Below, piece after piece: positions 52,248-60,435 of a stretch of DNA of 64,000 bases (position 1 is the stretch's first letter; each line of letters begins with the position of its first letter). The DNA is from Amycolatopsis sp. NBC_00345 (GTDB taxonomy: Bacteria; Actinomycetota; Actinomycetes; Mycobacteriales; Pseudonocardiaceae): positions 3,720,001 through 3,784,000 of the forward strand of contig NZ_CP107995.1 in assembly GCF_036116635.1 (NCBI RefSeq), written 5' to 3'. The position numbers and the translations under genes are program-made. The notes beneath the pieces are model-generated. The model saw nothing but the letters and a program-made list of their open reading frames with translations. It was not told where the DNA came from and did not search any database.

Positions 52248-53204
52248 TCACGCCCTCTCTGAAGTCGTCAATGCGGTTTCGCGATCGAGCGGGCCCACCT
52301 GGACGGGGTACCCCTCGTCGCCTTGGAGCAGTGATTTCGCCCAGGCCGAAACCGGGGTGCTCGCGTCCGGCAGCACCGAGCCGAAGAAGTCCTCACAATG
52401 CCGGGCCCGCAGATCGCGGCCGGTGCCGTTGTACTCGCTGCGCCGGTGCATCATCCGGAAGTTGTCGAGGACGCCGGCCCGGCCCGCTTTCCAGCCGAGC
52501 CGGATCTCACGGTCGATCGCCATCTGCTGCACGGTTTCCGCGAGCTCCGGCGGCACCGGCGCCCCGTTTCCGAGCGACAGCCCGTAGAACGGTGGCTCGG
52601 TGATGGCCTGGAGCATCGTGTTGCTGAAGCTGTCTTCGCCGGCGGGAGTGCGGGTGACGATCGGCGTCGAATAGCTGACATGCAGATCACCGTTACGCAG
52701 GAACTGGTGGGAGACAGCCGGAATCCCCCGCAGGACGGCGTCCAGTTCGGCCTTCCCCTGCGGCCCGACGCCCGCCTGCCAGAGTTCACGCGACCACTGC
52801 CGGTCGAATCGCAGCACGTTGGCGCGGCAGAATTCCTGCCAGTCCGCGCCGAGGTCGCCGAGCAGCCGCACGCCGTCGACGATCCGGGTCGGCGCGCCAC
52901 CGTCGCTTCCCGCGAAGACGCAGAGGAACCAGATGGCGTCCGGCCGGTAGGGGTTGTAGGCGTCTTCGGCGTGAAAGCCGAGCGCCTCACCGCCGGCCGG
53001 ATAGTGGACGGTGCGTGTGCCCGCGCACGTGCCGAACCGGCTCGTCAAGGCCTCGAATTCGGCGACCGTGGCGTCGAACCCGTCGAACACCAGCCAGCCG
53101 TGCCGGCGGACGAGCGAGACTATTTCGCGCGGGTCACAATCATTAATTGATTCCCCGGGGCCGGCGACAATTTCACAGCCGGCTTGATCGGAGTTTATCT
53201 TCAT
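52248..53204 (-). CDS. TauD/clavaminate-synthase-like amino acid hydroxylase
   Basis: A 318-aa Fe(II)/2-oxoglutarate oxygenase. Iron ligands are H78 and E80 in GFHAEDAYNPYRPD (HxE rather than HxD) and the distal H253 in DNFRMMHRR; R266 probably binds 2-oxoglutarate. HxE plus the following -Y-N-P-Y-R-P- stretch resembles VioC, AsnO and clavaminate synthase, which hydroxylate the beta or gamma carbon of arginine, asparagine and related amino acids. The ATG at 53204 follows AGGGG. It heads the minus-strand biosynthetic operon and is divergent from the YcgG/amidinotransferase operon. Confidence 0.87.
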   Translation of the reverse strand: MKINSDQAGCEIVAGPGESINDCDPREIVSLVRRHGWLVFDGFDATVAEFEALTSRFGTCAGTRTVHYPAGGEALGFHAEDAYNPYRPDAIWFLCVFAGSDGGAPTRIVDGVRLLGDLGADWQEFCRANVLRFDRQWSRELWQAGVGPQGKAELDAVLRGIPAVSHQFLRNGDLHVSYSTPIVTRTPAGEDSFSNTMLQAITEPPFYGLSLGNGAPVPPELAETVQQMAIDREIRLGWKAGRAGVLDNFRMMHRRSEYNGTGRDLRARHCEDFFGSVLPDASTPVSAWAKSLLQGDEGYPVQVGPLDRETALTTSERA

Positions 53205-53511
53205 AGCAATCCCCTGGTTGGCCACATAACGAGTGAACCTCAACAGTCGGAGTGCACCCAAGACATTTCCTGAGCGTACTCCCTCCGGTCGCCGCCGCAA
53301 GTCGAGGCCCAGCCGCATAAATGATCTTCATCCACCGAGCGGGGAAATCCAGAGATCAAACCTCCGGAATCCACGCTAAACCCATTTTCCCGAGCTATTT
53401 CCGACGCGGTGCTTTTCGTTTCCGTGCTAGCCTGGGCTACATCCGGCCACAATTTTGCTCCTTCAGGGCATCAGCGCCGACATAATCTCCGATTACAGGT
53501 GGTAGTACATT
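53205..53511. promoter_or_regulatory. divergent promoter region of the biosynthetic operons
   Basis: A 307-bp stretch lower in GC than its surroundings, between the clavaminate-synthase-like gene (minus) and the YcgG-type gene (plus). It should hold promoters for both operons. I see no open frame worth reporting and no clear palindrome; the exact -35/-10 elements are not certain. No pathway regulator gene lies adjacent. Confidence 0.5.
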
Positions 53512-54249
53512 GTGCTCACACGTCGACTTCAAACGCTGAGCCAGGACCGGGACGACGATCTTCAGGGACCGTCCTGGCTGGGCGAGGTCGTGCACCAGTT
53601 CCGGGAAAACCTCGCCGACTCCGAATACCCCTGCAACTTCGGGCGCACCGCGCTGAAACGCGGCGACATGCACCTGACCTGGGTCGACCGGGACGACCCC
53701 AGCAGCCTGCCGGACGATATGCGGGCCTTCGTCGAGACCGCGACCGCCACGCCGGGAACGCGTCAGCCGCTGGCCGTGTTCGTCGAGCCCGGGCCCGTCA
53801 CCGAGTCCGGCCACGAGGACCGTTTCTGGTCGATGATGCGGTACCTCCTGGACCACGACAGCCGGCCGTGGCCCGAGGGCGCCCCCCAGGATCCGGCCGA
53901 TCCCGCCTGGGAGTTCTGCTTCCACGGCGAATCGATCTTCGTCTTCGCGCTGTCCCCGGACAACCGGTTGCGCCGGTCCCGGAACCTCTGCGACAGCCTG
54001 GTCCTGATCTTCCAGCTGAGAAGCGTGTTCACCGGGATCGAGGTGGGCACCCAGGCCGGCGACGTCGCCCGGCAGCGGATCCGGACCCGGCTGGAGCAGT
54101 GGGACGGCATCGGCCGCCACCCCAGCATGGGTGCGCACGACGTGTCCTCCGACGAGGAGTGGCGTCAGTACTTCTTCACCGACGCCGACGAATCCCCGGC
54201 CCAATGCCCATTGGCCGGCACCGCGTCCACCACCGGAGGCCACTCATGA
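53512..54249 (+). CDS. YqcI/YcgG family protein, probable heme-dependent N-oxygenase
   Basis: A 245-aa protein. SEYPCNFGRTALKRGDM (about residues 37-53) and the mid-region GESIFVFALSPDNRLRRSRN (split over about 144-163) are hallmarks of the YqcI/YcgG family. Characterised relatives (DcsA in D-cycloserine, GntA in guanitoxin, RohS in azomycin biosynthesis) are heme proteins that oxygenate guanidine or amine nitrogen. The GTG at 53512 follows an AGGTGG site. The next gene, overlapping by ATGA, is an amidinotransferase that would make a guanidine. The pair therefore suggests N-hydroxylation of a guanidino group. The assignment to this family is good; the substrate is inferred. Confidence 0.78.
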   Translation: MLTRRLQTLSQDRDDDLQGPSWLGEVVHQFRENLADSEYPCNFGRTALKRGDMHLTWVDRDDPSSLPDDMRAFVETATATPGTRQPLAVFVEPGPVTESGHEDRFWSMMRYLLDHDSRPWPEGAPQDPADPAWEFCFHGESIFVFALSPDNRLRRSRNLCDSLVLIFQLRSVFTGIEVGTQAGDVARQRIRTRLEQWDGIGRHPSMGAHDVSSDEEWRQYFFTDADESPAQCPLAGTASTTGGHS

Positions 54250-55352
54250 CCACGACGACCGCCGGGCACCCCGGCCAGCTCGCCGAGGCACTGCCCGCGA
54301 GCGAGATCGTGAACTCCCACACGGAATGGGACCCGCTGGAAGAGGTACTGGTCGGACGGATGGTCGGCGGGGTCTTCCCCACCTGGCAGCCGTCGATGCG
54401 CGCGGTCCTGCCTGACGGCGCTCCCGCGCTGTTCCGGGAACGCGGCGGCTCGCCGTTCCCGACTGGTGAGCTCGAAGCCGCGGAACACGAGCTGGAGACC
54501 TTCGCCGCCGTGCTGGAAGCGGAGGGCGTGCACGTCGTGCGCCCCGAGCCGATGAACCACTCGATGGAATTCTCCACCCCGGACTGGCGCACCTCCGGCG
54601 GCCTCTACGCCGCCATGCCCCGCGACCTGCTGATGGTGATCGGCCGGACCATCATCGAAGCACCGATGTCCTGGCGATGCCGCTATCACGAGATCGACGC
54701 CTACCGGAACCTGATCAAGTCGTACTTCCACCGTGGCGCCGGGTGGCTGCAGGCCCCCCGCCCCCAGCTGACCGAGGACACGTACTCCGCCGAATACCGG
54801 GTCGAGGACGACCGGGGTTACGCGATCACCGAGTTCGAACCGGTCTTCGACGCCGCGGACTTCTCCCGGTTCGGGCGCGACATCATCGCGCAGAAGAGCC
54901 ACGTCACCAACGAGTTCGGCATCCGCTGGCTCCAGCGCGCCATCGGCGACGACTACCGGATCCACTGCATCGAGGTGAACGACCCCCACGCGATGCACAT
55001 CGACGCCACCATCGCCCCCCTCGCGCCGGGGAAGCTCCTGGTGCACCCGGACCGCTACGTGCCCAACGAGCTCTTCCGCGACTGGGAGATCATCCCGGCG
55101 CCGAAGCCCACGCTGCCCTCGGACTGGCCGATGTACTTCTGCAGCCCCTGGGTGAGCATGAACGTCCTGTCCCTCGACCCGCACACGGTGGTCGTGGAGA
55201 GCCACGAGCACGCCCTCATCGACCTGCTCGGCGAATCGGGATTCCGCGTCATCCCGCTGGACTTCCGCCACGTGTACAGCTTCGGCGGGTCCTTCCACTG
55301 CGTGACGGTGGACCTCCGTCGCCGCGGCGCCCTCGCCCGGTACCTGAGCTAG
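54246..55352 (+). CDS. amidinotransferase (glycine/inosamine amidinotransferase family)
   Basis: A 368-aa beta/alpha-propeller guanidine-modifying enzyme. The catalytic Asp is in the EFEPVFDAADFSRFGRDI region, the His in NDPHAMHIDATIAPL (about residues 239-253), and the nucleophilic cysteine C352 in FGGSFHCVTVDL. These enzymes move the amidino group from arginine to a primary amine, as in creatine, streptomycin and cylindrospermopsin pathways. ATGA overlap with the YcgG-type gene and a 13-base gap to the zinc dehydrogenase place it in a tight operon. The acceptor amine could come from the PLP decarboxylase product. Confidence 0.9.
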   Translation: MTTTTAGHPGQLAEALPASEIVNSHTEWDPLEEVLVGRMVGGVFPTWQPSMRAVLPDGAPALFRERGGSPFPTGELEAAEHELETFAAVLEAEGVHVVRPEPMNHSMEFSTPDWRTSGGLYAAMPRDLLMVIGRTIIEAPMSWRCRYHEIDAYRNLIKSYFHRGAGWLQAPRPQLTEDTYSAEYRVEDDRGYAITEFEPVFDAADFSRFGRDIIAQKSHVTNEFGIRWLQRAIGDDYRIHCIEVNDPHAMHIDATIAPLAPGKLLVHPDRYVPNELFRDWEIIPAPKPTLPSDWPMYFCSPWVSMNVLSLDPHTVVVESHEHALIDLLGESGFRVIPLDFRHVYSFGGSFHCVTVDLRRRGALARYLS

Positions 55353-55365
55353 GCCGGAAGACGGG

Positions 55366-56436
55366 ATGCCCGAGATGAAGACCGTGCAGATCGACGGCGC
55401 GCGTGCGTGCTCGCTGATCGACCGGCCACTGCCGTCGATCGATCGTGACTACGCGTTGCTGAAGGTGCTCGTTGCCCCGATGTGCAACGAGTACCTGGCG
55501 TACCAGGACGGGATCTACCTGGAACGGAACCGCCCCGACGCCCTCGGCCACGAAATGGCGGGCGAAGTCGCCGAGGCCCCGCCGGGCTCCCGGGTGCGCG
55601 CGGGCGACCGGGTCGTCGCGCTTTGCGGCTACCCGTGCGGCCGCTGCGTGCCCTGCCTCGCGGGCTACTACGCGCACTGTGCCGGCACGGACGATCCTCG
55701 CGCGGTCTGCGGGAGCGAGTCGGGTGAGTGCGGGTTCGCCCAGTACGCGGTCAAACCGGACTGGATGCTGATCCCGATCCCGGACGACGTCTCCTACGAG
55801 CACGCGAGCATGGCCTGCTGTGGCCTGGGGCCGACGTTCGGGGCGATGGAGCGGATGGACGTCACCGCCGGCCGCACGATCCTGATCACGGGGCTGGGCG
55901 CCGTGGGGCTGGGCGGGGTCATCAACGCCAAGTTCCGCGGCGCGACGGTGATCGGGGTCGCGCGCAGCCCCTTCCGGGCCGCGCTGGCCCGCAAGCTCGG
56001 CTGCGATTTCGTGCTGGATCCGTCGGCGGGCGACGTCCGTGCGCGGATCGCCGAGATCACCGGCGGCCAGGGCGCCGACGGGGCGATCGAGTGTTCCGGG
56101 CAGGCGGCCTACCAGCGGCTGGCGCTCGACTCGGCCGGCCGGCTGGGGACCGTGACGTTCCTCGCCGAGAGCGGCGAGATCCCCGTCCACGTCGACGAGC
56201 ACCTGGTCCAGAAAGGGGTCCGGGTCCAAGGCAGCCTGGACATCAACCTGCGTGACGCCCCGCGGCTGATGGAGATGATCCCGAAGGTGCGCGGGCAGCT
56301 CGACGACTTCATCACCCACCGCTTCCCGCTCAGCCGCATCGCGGACGCCTTCGAGCTACAGCTGGCCAGAGAGTGCGGGAAGGTCGTCCTCTACCCGTGG
56401 GAGGACGCACCGCCGAGGGAGCCGCACCGGCCATGA
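55366..56436 (+). CDS. zinc-dependent medium-chain alcohol dehydrogenase
   Basis: A 356-aa MDR-family enzyme. The catalytic zinc residues are probably Cys in VAPMCNEYL and His-Glu in LGHEMAGEV (about residues 60-68). The structural zinc cysteines are in YPCGRCVPCLAGYYAHC (about 88-104). The Rossmann motif ITGLGAVGLGGVINAKF is at about 173-189. It oxidises an alcohol or reduces a carbonyl in the pathway, perhaps on the side chain introduced by the hydroxylases. It lies in the amidinotransferase operon and overlaps the following gene as ATGA. Confidence 0.86.
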   Translation: MPEMKTVQIDGARACSLIDRPLPSIDRDYALLKVLVAPMCNEYLAYQDGIYLERNRPDALGHEMAGEVAEAPPGSRVRAGDRVVALCGYPCGRCVPCLAGYYAHCAGTDDPRAVCGSESGECGFAQYAVKPDWMLIPIPDDVSYEHASMACCGLGPTFGAMERMDVTAGRTILITGLGAVGLGGVINAKFRGATVIGVARSPFRAALARKLGCDFVLDPSAGDVRARIAEITGGQGADGAIECSGQAAYQRLALDSAGRLGTVTFLAESGEIPVHVDEHLVQKGVRVQGSLDINLRDAPRLMEMIPKVRGQLDDFITHRFPLSRIADAFELQLARECGKVVLYPWEDAPPREPHRP

Positions 56437-57965
56437 AACTGGGCGCACACCTGCTCGACCTCGCGGCGAACTCGTCCGCGCTCGTCCGGGACACGCTGAA
56501 GGCGCACGGCGACCGCCCGCTGTCCGAATACCTCGGTTCGCTGGTGGGTGACGCGTCCACCACGATCCGGCCGCCCGAGGACTTCCTGTCCTCGGTCCGG
56601 CAGCGGGCCTCCGCGCTGTACGACCCGGAGACCGCGCAGGCGGCCGTGGCCGAGCTGCGCGCGAATCCGATCGTGCCCACCTCCAACCACTTCGGCGTGG
56701 ACACGTTCGCCGATTCGATCCACGGGACCCTGCTGTTCGCGCTTCGGCCCCGTGCCGTCGAAGCGCCACCGCGCACCGTCGTGGTGCTGGGGTTCAGCTC
56801 GATCAGCCTGAACAACCTGACCTATCCGATGGGGCTCCTGCTCTACGACCCGAAACGGGGCGACCTCGCGACCTTCCCGCAGCGTCTCCCGATCATGCCC
56901 AACCGCCTCAAGCACTGCGCGGTCGCCGCGGCGCCGCGCCTCGAAGCGGGCATGGTGGACCGGGCGCGGACGACGTTGCGGCGCATGGCCGCGTCCGGTG
57001 ACATCACCCCGTTCGGCGAGCGCTCGGCCGACCAGGTGCTGCAGGAGGACTTCGCCGCTCCCGAGATCCTGTCGCTCCCCAGCCACGCCCACCAGGCGAC
57101 CCGGATCAACACCCGGCTCTGGCGCAAGCTGTTCCGGGACGGGACTTCGGCGCCCCGGCTCGTGCAGCTGCCGGTCGAACCGATCTGCGCGGACCTCCTG
57201 TGCCGTGATCTGGGGAACCCGGAGAGCTTGGCGCACACGCTGCTGTTCACGGCCAGGACCCGCGACGCGCTGCTCACCGCGCTGGACGGCGCCCGCGGCT
57301 GCTGGAGTCTCGACCAGCCCGGTCAGCCGTCGGCGAACCCGGCCGGAACCACGTTCTTCTGGGCGCTGACCGACAGCGGCCGGCGGGTGGCCCTGACGTT
57401 GCGCGGCCCGCCGTCCGCCTTGCGACTCAGCGGCACGGATCCGCACGGCACCGAGCTGAGCTGGGAGTTCACTCCGGAAGGGGTGACGGAGGGACTGCGT
57501 GAGGGGCGCCTGTTCCCGTCCTTGTTCAGCTGTTTCCTGACCCTCGCGTTCGCCCGCGGGCTGCGTTGTGTGGGCGGCTACTACCAGGCCGAATACCTGC
57601 CCGTGATGCAGCAGGGGGTGATCGAGGCGCTCAGTGCCGGCGGCGCGCCCAGGCCGATGTCGGAGCTGGTCGCCCGGACGCCGACGAACATCTGCCTGGC
57701 GGGCCTGCAGGCCTCCGGCCGCGTATTGGCCGACGGCCGCGTGATCCCGGCCGGCCCGGTGGAGATCGCCGGGGCCGGCGGGTTCACCGAGGCGGACATC
57801 GCCGCCATGCAAACGGTCACCGTCCGCGACGCCTACCTGCTGGCCTTCCCCGAACTGTTCCACCACCTCGTGCCCGGCGCGGTGCTGCCACCGGGCTGGG
57901 GCTCGCTCCTGGCCGCCGAAAACGGCGGCCGGAGCCAATGCGGCGTGCGGTTGGAAGGACGGTAG
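56433..57965 (+). CDS. conserved hypothetical protein of unknown family (cluster gene)
   Basis: A 510-aa soluble protein I do not recognise. It has no signal peptide or transmembrane segment, and no nucleotide-binding loop is evident. There is a well-formed ATG at 56433 overlapping the dehydrogenase stop as ATGA, so it belongs to the operon. Distinctive conserved-looking stretches are VPTSNHFGVDTFADSIHGTL (about residues 77-96), VEPICADLLCRDLGNPE (about 249-265) and VGGYYQAEYLPVMQQGV (about 382-398). Histidines at His83-type and Tyr/Glu clusters could be catalytic, but this is guesswork. It may be the enzyme that assembles or condenses the product, since no NRPS or PKS is present. Confidence 0.7.
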   Translation: MKLGAHLLDLAANSSALVRDTLKAHGDRPLSEYLGSLVGDASTTIRPPEDFLSSVRQRASALYDPETAQAAVAELRANPIVPTSNHFGVDTFADSIHGTLLFALRPRAVEAPPRTVVVLGFSSISLNNLTYPMGLLLYDPKRGDLATFPQRLPIMPNRLKHCAVAAAPRLEAGMVDRARTTLRRMAASGDITPFGERSADQVLQEDFAAPEILSLPSHAHQATRINTRLWRKLFRDGTSAPRLVQLPVEPICADLLCRDLGNPESLAHTLLFTARTRDALLTALDGARGCWSLDQPGQPSANPAGTTFFWALTDSGRRVALTLRGPPSALRLSGTDPHGTELSWEFTPEGVTEGLREGRLFPSLFSCFLTLAFARGLRCVGGYYQAEYLPVMQQGVIEALSAGGAPRPMSELVARTPTNICLAGLQASGRVLADGRVIPAGPVEIAGAGGFTEADIAAMQTVTVRDAYLLAFPELFHHLVPGAVLPPGWGSLLAAENGGRSQCGVRLEGR

Positions 57966-58020
57966 GCACGGGAGGCGGCTGACTAGCCATTTCCAGTGCC
58001 GGTGGCCGCGGTAGTAACTG

Positions 58021-58267
58021 TTACCGGGGGATGCCGTAGCCGCAGCGGCGGCAGAGCCAGAGCTTGCAGAAACCACACTGCCGGGCCAACGAATCCGGCA
58101 GGCGCGAGTCGCCACGGTACTCCGGCCAGCAACGGCAGTATCGAAAGCTCCGGAATGGCCGTCGAGCAGTCGGCACACGTCAGGCCCGTCGTGCCCGACC
58201 CACCGCCGTTTGCGCACCTCGGGGTCGTGGGCTCCCCGCACACGACGCACGGTGGCAGTCAGCATCG
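58021..58267 (-). pseudogene. cysteine-rich small protein remnant (possible zinc ribbon), frames broken
   Basis: Within the 360-bp gap 57966-58325 two minus-strand frames carry paired cysteines. One reads PPCVVCGEPTTPRC then LTCADC (about 58170-58260). The next frame reads RYCRCWPEYRG then QCGFCKLWLCRRCGYGIPR to a TAA at 58021-58023. Joined, they would give a small protein with several CxxC pairs, like a zinc ribbon. No single frame covers both parts and no ribosome site is evident, so this is a possible decayed gene or a coincidence. The rest of the gap shows no other gene. Confidence 0.3.
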
Positions 58268-58270
58268 TTC

Positions 58271-58325
58271 AGAGTTGCAGAATACACTCTTGACAGTTGC
58301 ACAACCCAACTCTAGATTCGCCGAC
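58271..58325 (+). promoter_or_regulatory. MarR promoter with embedded operator, probably leaderless
   Basis: TTGACA (58290-58295) and TAGATT (58313-58318) are spaced 17 bp apart, a near-consensus sigma-70-type promoter. The ATG at 58326 lies 8 bases after the -10 box, so the mRNA is probably leaderless. The arms AGAGTTG (58271-58277) and CAACTCT (58307-58313) flank the -35, and GTTGCA is repeated at 58274 and 58296. This fits autorepression by the MarR product. Confidence 0.7.
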
Positions 58326-58751
58326 ATGGCAACGGAAGCCGATCCGCTCGAGGAGATCCACCGCGCGATCGTCCTGTTTTCGCGGGCCTCCCGGACGCGG
58401 GCCAACGACATGTACGAAGGCCTCTCGTTCGTCGGTTACACCTTGTTGTCCTATGTGGACGTAACCCCGTGCCCGCACGCCTCCGACCTCGCGGAGGAGT
58501 ACGGCCTGGACCGGTCCACCGTGAGCAGGCAGCTGTCCGAGCTGGAGGAGAGCGGGCTCCTGCTGCGCTCCCCCGATCCCCACCACTCCCGCAAGCAACG
58601 GCTGGAACTGACCACCCTGGGCCGGAAGTCGCTGGCCGCGGCCAAATCCGGCCAGCGGAAGCGGCTGGAGGAGCGGCTCGGCGACTGGCCACGCGAGGAC
58701 GTCGTCACGTTCGGGCGGCTGTTCCACCGGTTCGTCTTCGACCACGACTGA
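58326..58751 (+). CDS. MarR family transcriptional regulator
   Basis: A 141-aa winged-helix regulator. The recognition helix is LAEEYGLDRSTVSRQLSELE (about residues 52-71), and the wing has LLRSPDPHHSRKQRLELT (about 76-93), a MarR-like D-P motif. The ATG at 58326 is the first good start and is placed for a leaderless transcript. It most likely controls itself and the carotenoid/lignostilbene-type oxygenase gene 41 bases downstream, in response to a phenolic ligand. Confidence 0.84.
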   Translation: MATEADPLEEIHRAIVLFSRASRTRANDMYEGLSFVGYTLLSYVDVTPCPHASDLAEEYGLDRSTVSRQLSELEESGLLLRSPDPHHSRKQRLELTTLGRKSLAAAKSGQRKRLEERLGDWPREDVVTFGRLFHRFVFDHD

Positions 58752-58792
58752 CACCCCGGCCTGGCCGGATCGCGTGTCAGGGAGGAGCTTCC

Positions 58793-60364
58793 ATGACCGC
58801 CGGCATCCCGCTGTTCGGCGACGAGGACCGTCGCATCGACGCGGCGCTCGACGTCGAGAACCACAACCGCACCAGCGTCTACAACGTCCCCGGCTACCGC
58901 CCGGTGCGCACCGAGCTGACCCACGCCCCGGTCCGCGTCACCGGCACCCTGCCCGCCGACCTGGAAGGCGTGTACCTGCGCAACGGCACCAACGGGTACT
59001 TCGACCCCACCCACCTGCGGCTGCACGCGTTCAACGGCGCCGGCATGATCCACCAGGTCCAGATCACCGAAGGATCCGCCACCTACTCGAACTTCTACGT
59101 GCGGACCCCGCGGTTCGACGTCGAACGGGAAGCCGGCCGCGAGGTGTTCCCCGGCTTCGCCGACATCGCCGGTGGCGGCCGGGCGGCCCTCGACAAGTTC
59201 CGGCTCCTCGAAGAGAAGGTGCGCGCGGGCCTGATCCCCGCGTTCTCCCCCTACGAGCTGACCCCCGGGTCGACGTCCGTGCGCTACCACAGCGGGCACG
59301 TCTACTGCCTGCAGGAATCGGGTTACGCCTTCGTGCTCGACACCCGCACCGAGGACGGGCGGCTGGTGATGGACGGGCGGGGCCGCCTGGAGACCTGGGA
59401 AGGCGAGTGGGAGGGGCCGTTCTCGGCGCACCCGCGCTTCGACCCGGTCACCGACGACATGTACAACCTCTCCCTCGACCAGTCCGGCCGCATCCTGGCC
59501 GGGCACATCACCCAGGGCCTGCGGCACTCGCAGGCGGTGGTGCACCAGCCGGACGAGGCCGGGCGGATGGGCTGGCTGCACGACTTCTTCCTCACCGAGC
59601 GCTACCTGGTCTTCGCCGACATCTCCCTGCGCAACGATCCGGCCGGCCTGCTCGGGCCGGAGGGCAGCGTGTTCCATTTCGACCCCGAGTACACGCTGCG
59701 CTGGGGCGTGTTGCCTCGCGACTTCCACGACGGCGACACGGTGCAATGGTTCACGACGGGGCAGGCGAGCGCGGTCTGGCACGTGATCAACGCGTGGGAA
59801 CGCACCGGCGCGGACGGCTCGCCCGAGATCGTGCTGTTCGCGCCGTGCTTCGGCTCGTACCCGTCAACCGTCCCGATCCACACTCCCGAAGAGCCGCCGG
59901 CGCAGGTGAAAACCTGGGTGCTCGACGTCCGGCGCGGCACGGTCACCGACGAGCGGGTGCTGATCGACCACGGTTACGAGCGCCCCAGCCTGAATCTCGG
60001 CACGGTCGGCTCACCGAGCCGGTACTGCTACCTGCTCGACGAGCACGGTGACGGCTACATGGGCAAGGGCGTCCTCAAGTACGACCTGATCGACGAGCGG
60101 GAGATCGCTTACCTCGACTACGGCAACATGTACGGCGGTGAGGCGTTGTTCGTGCCGAAGGCGGACCCGCGCAGCGAGGACGACGGCTATCTGCTCGACC
60201 TGCTGATGGCCGACGACCGGGCGGACCTCATCGTCATCGACGCGGTGGAGATGGTGGAAGTGGCTCGCCTGCACCTGCCGCAGCGGGTGCCGTTCGGCGT
60301 CCACGCCACCTGGCTGAACCGTGACGATCTTGCCGACATCGAAGCCTCCTTCACCCGCGGATAG
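58793..60364 (+). CDS. carotenoid/lignostilbene cleavage oxygenase (RPE65 family)
   Basis: A 523-aa seven-bladed propeller oxygenase. The four iron histidines are visible in order: FSAHPRFDP (about residue 218), WLHDFFLTERY (about 263), AVWHVINAWE (about 328) and FGVHATWL (about 507). DLEGVYLRNGTNGYFDP near residue 55 is the family start. Bacterial members cleave the double bond of stilbenes such as lignostilbene or of carotenoids and apocarotenals. Given the neighbouring aromatic-catabolism genes, a phenolic stilbene substrate is more likely. GGAGGAG precedes the ATG. A TetR gene and its palindrome follow. Confidence 0.88.
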   Translation: MTAGIPLFGDEDRRIDAALDVENHNRTSVYNVPGYRPVRTELTHAPVRVTGTLPADLEGVYLRNGTNGYFDPTHLRLHAFNGAGMIHQVQITEGSATYSNFYVRTPRFDVEREAGREVFPGFADIAGGGRAALDKFRLLEEKVRAGLIPAFSPYELTPGSTSVRYHSGHVYCLQESGYAFVLDTRTEDGRLVMDGRGRLETWEGEWEGPFSAHPRFDPVTDDMYNLSLDQSGRILAGHITQGLRHSQAVVHQPDEAGRMGWLHDFFLTERYLVFADISLRNDPAGLLGPEGSVFHFDPEYTLRWGVLPRDFHDGDTVQWFTTGQASAVWHVINAWERTGADGSPEIVLFAPCFGSYPSTVPIHTPEEPPAQVKTWVLDVRRGTVTDERVLIDHGYERPSLNLGTVGSPSRYCYLLDEHGDGYMGKGVLKYDLIDEREIAYLDYGNMYGGEALFVPKADPRSEDDGYLLDLLMADDRADLIVIDAVEMVEVARLHLPQRVPFGVHATWLNRDDLADIEASFTRG

Positions 60365-60397
60365 TACGGTTGCGTTTCTCCCGGGCCCGCGCTAAAG

Positions 60398-60426
60398 TTA
60401 TGGTACGAAACCGTTTCGTACCATAA
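60398..60426. promoter_or_regulatory. 29-bp palindromic TetR operator overlapping ribosome site
   Basis: TTATGGTACGAAAC (60398-60411) and GTTTCGTACCATAA (60413-60426) are exact inverted arms around one C. The right arm runs into the AAGGAGG site (60425-60431) of the TetR gene. Such a perfect palindrome immediately before a tetR gene is a typical autoregulatory operator. Confidence 0.85.
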
Positions 60427-60435
60427 GGAGGCCCA

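Noticed and set aside
42824..57965. NRPS, PKS, terpene or RiPP cluster
   Set aside because: No adenylation, ketosynthase, prenyltransferase or precursor-peptide sequence was found; only tailoring-type enzymes are present.
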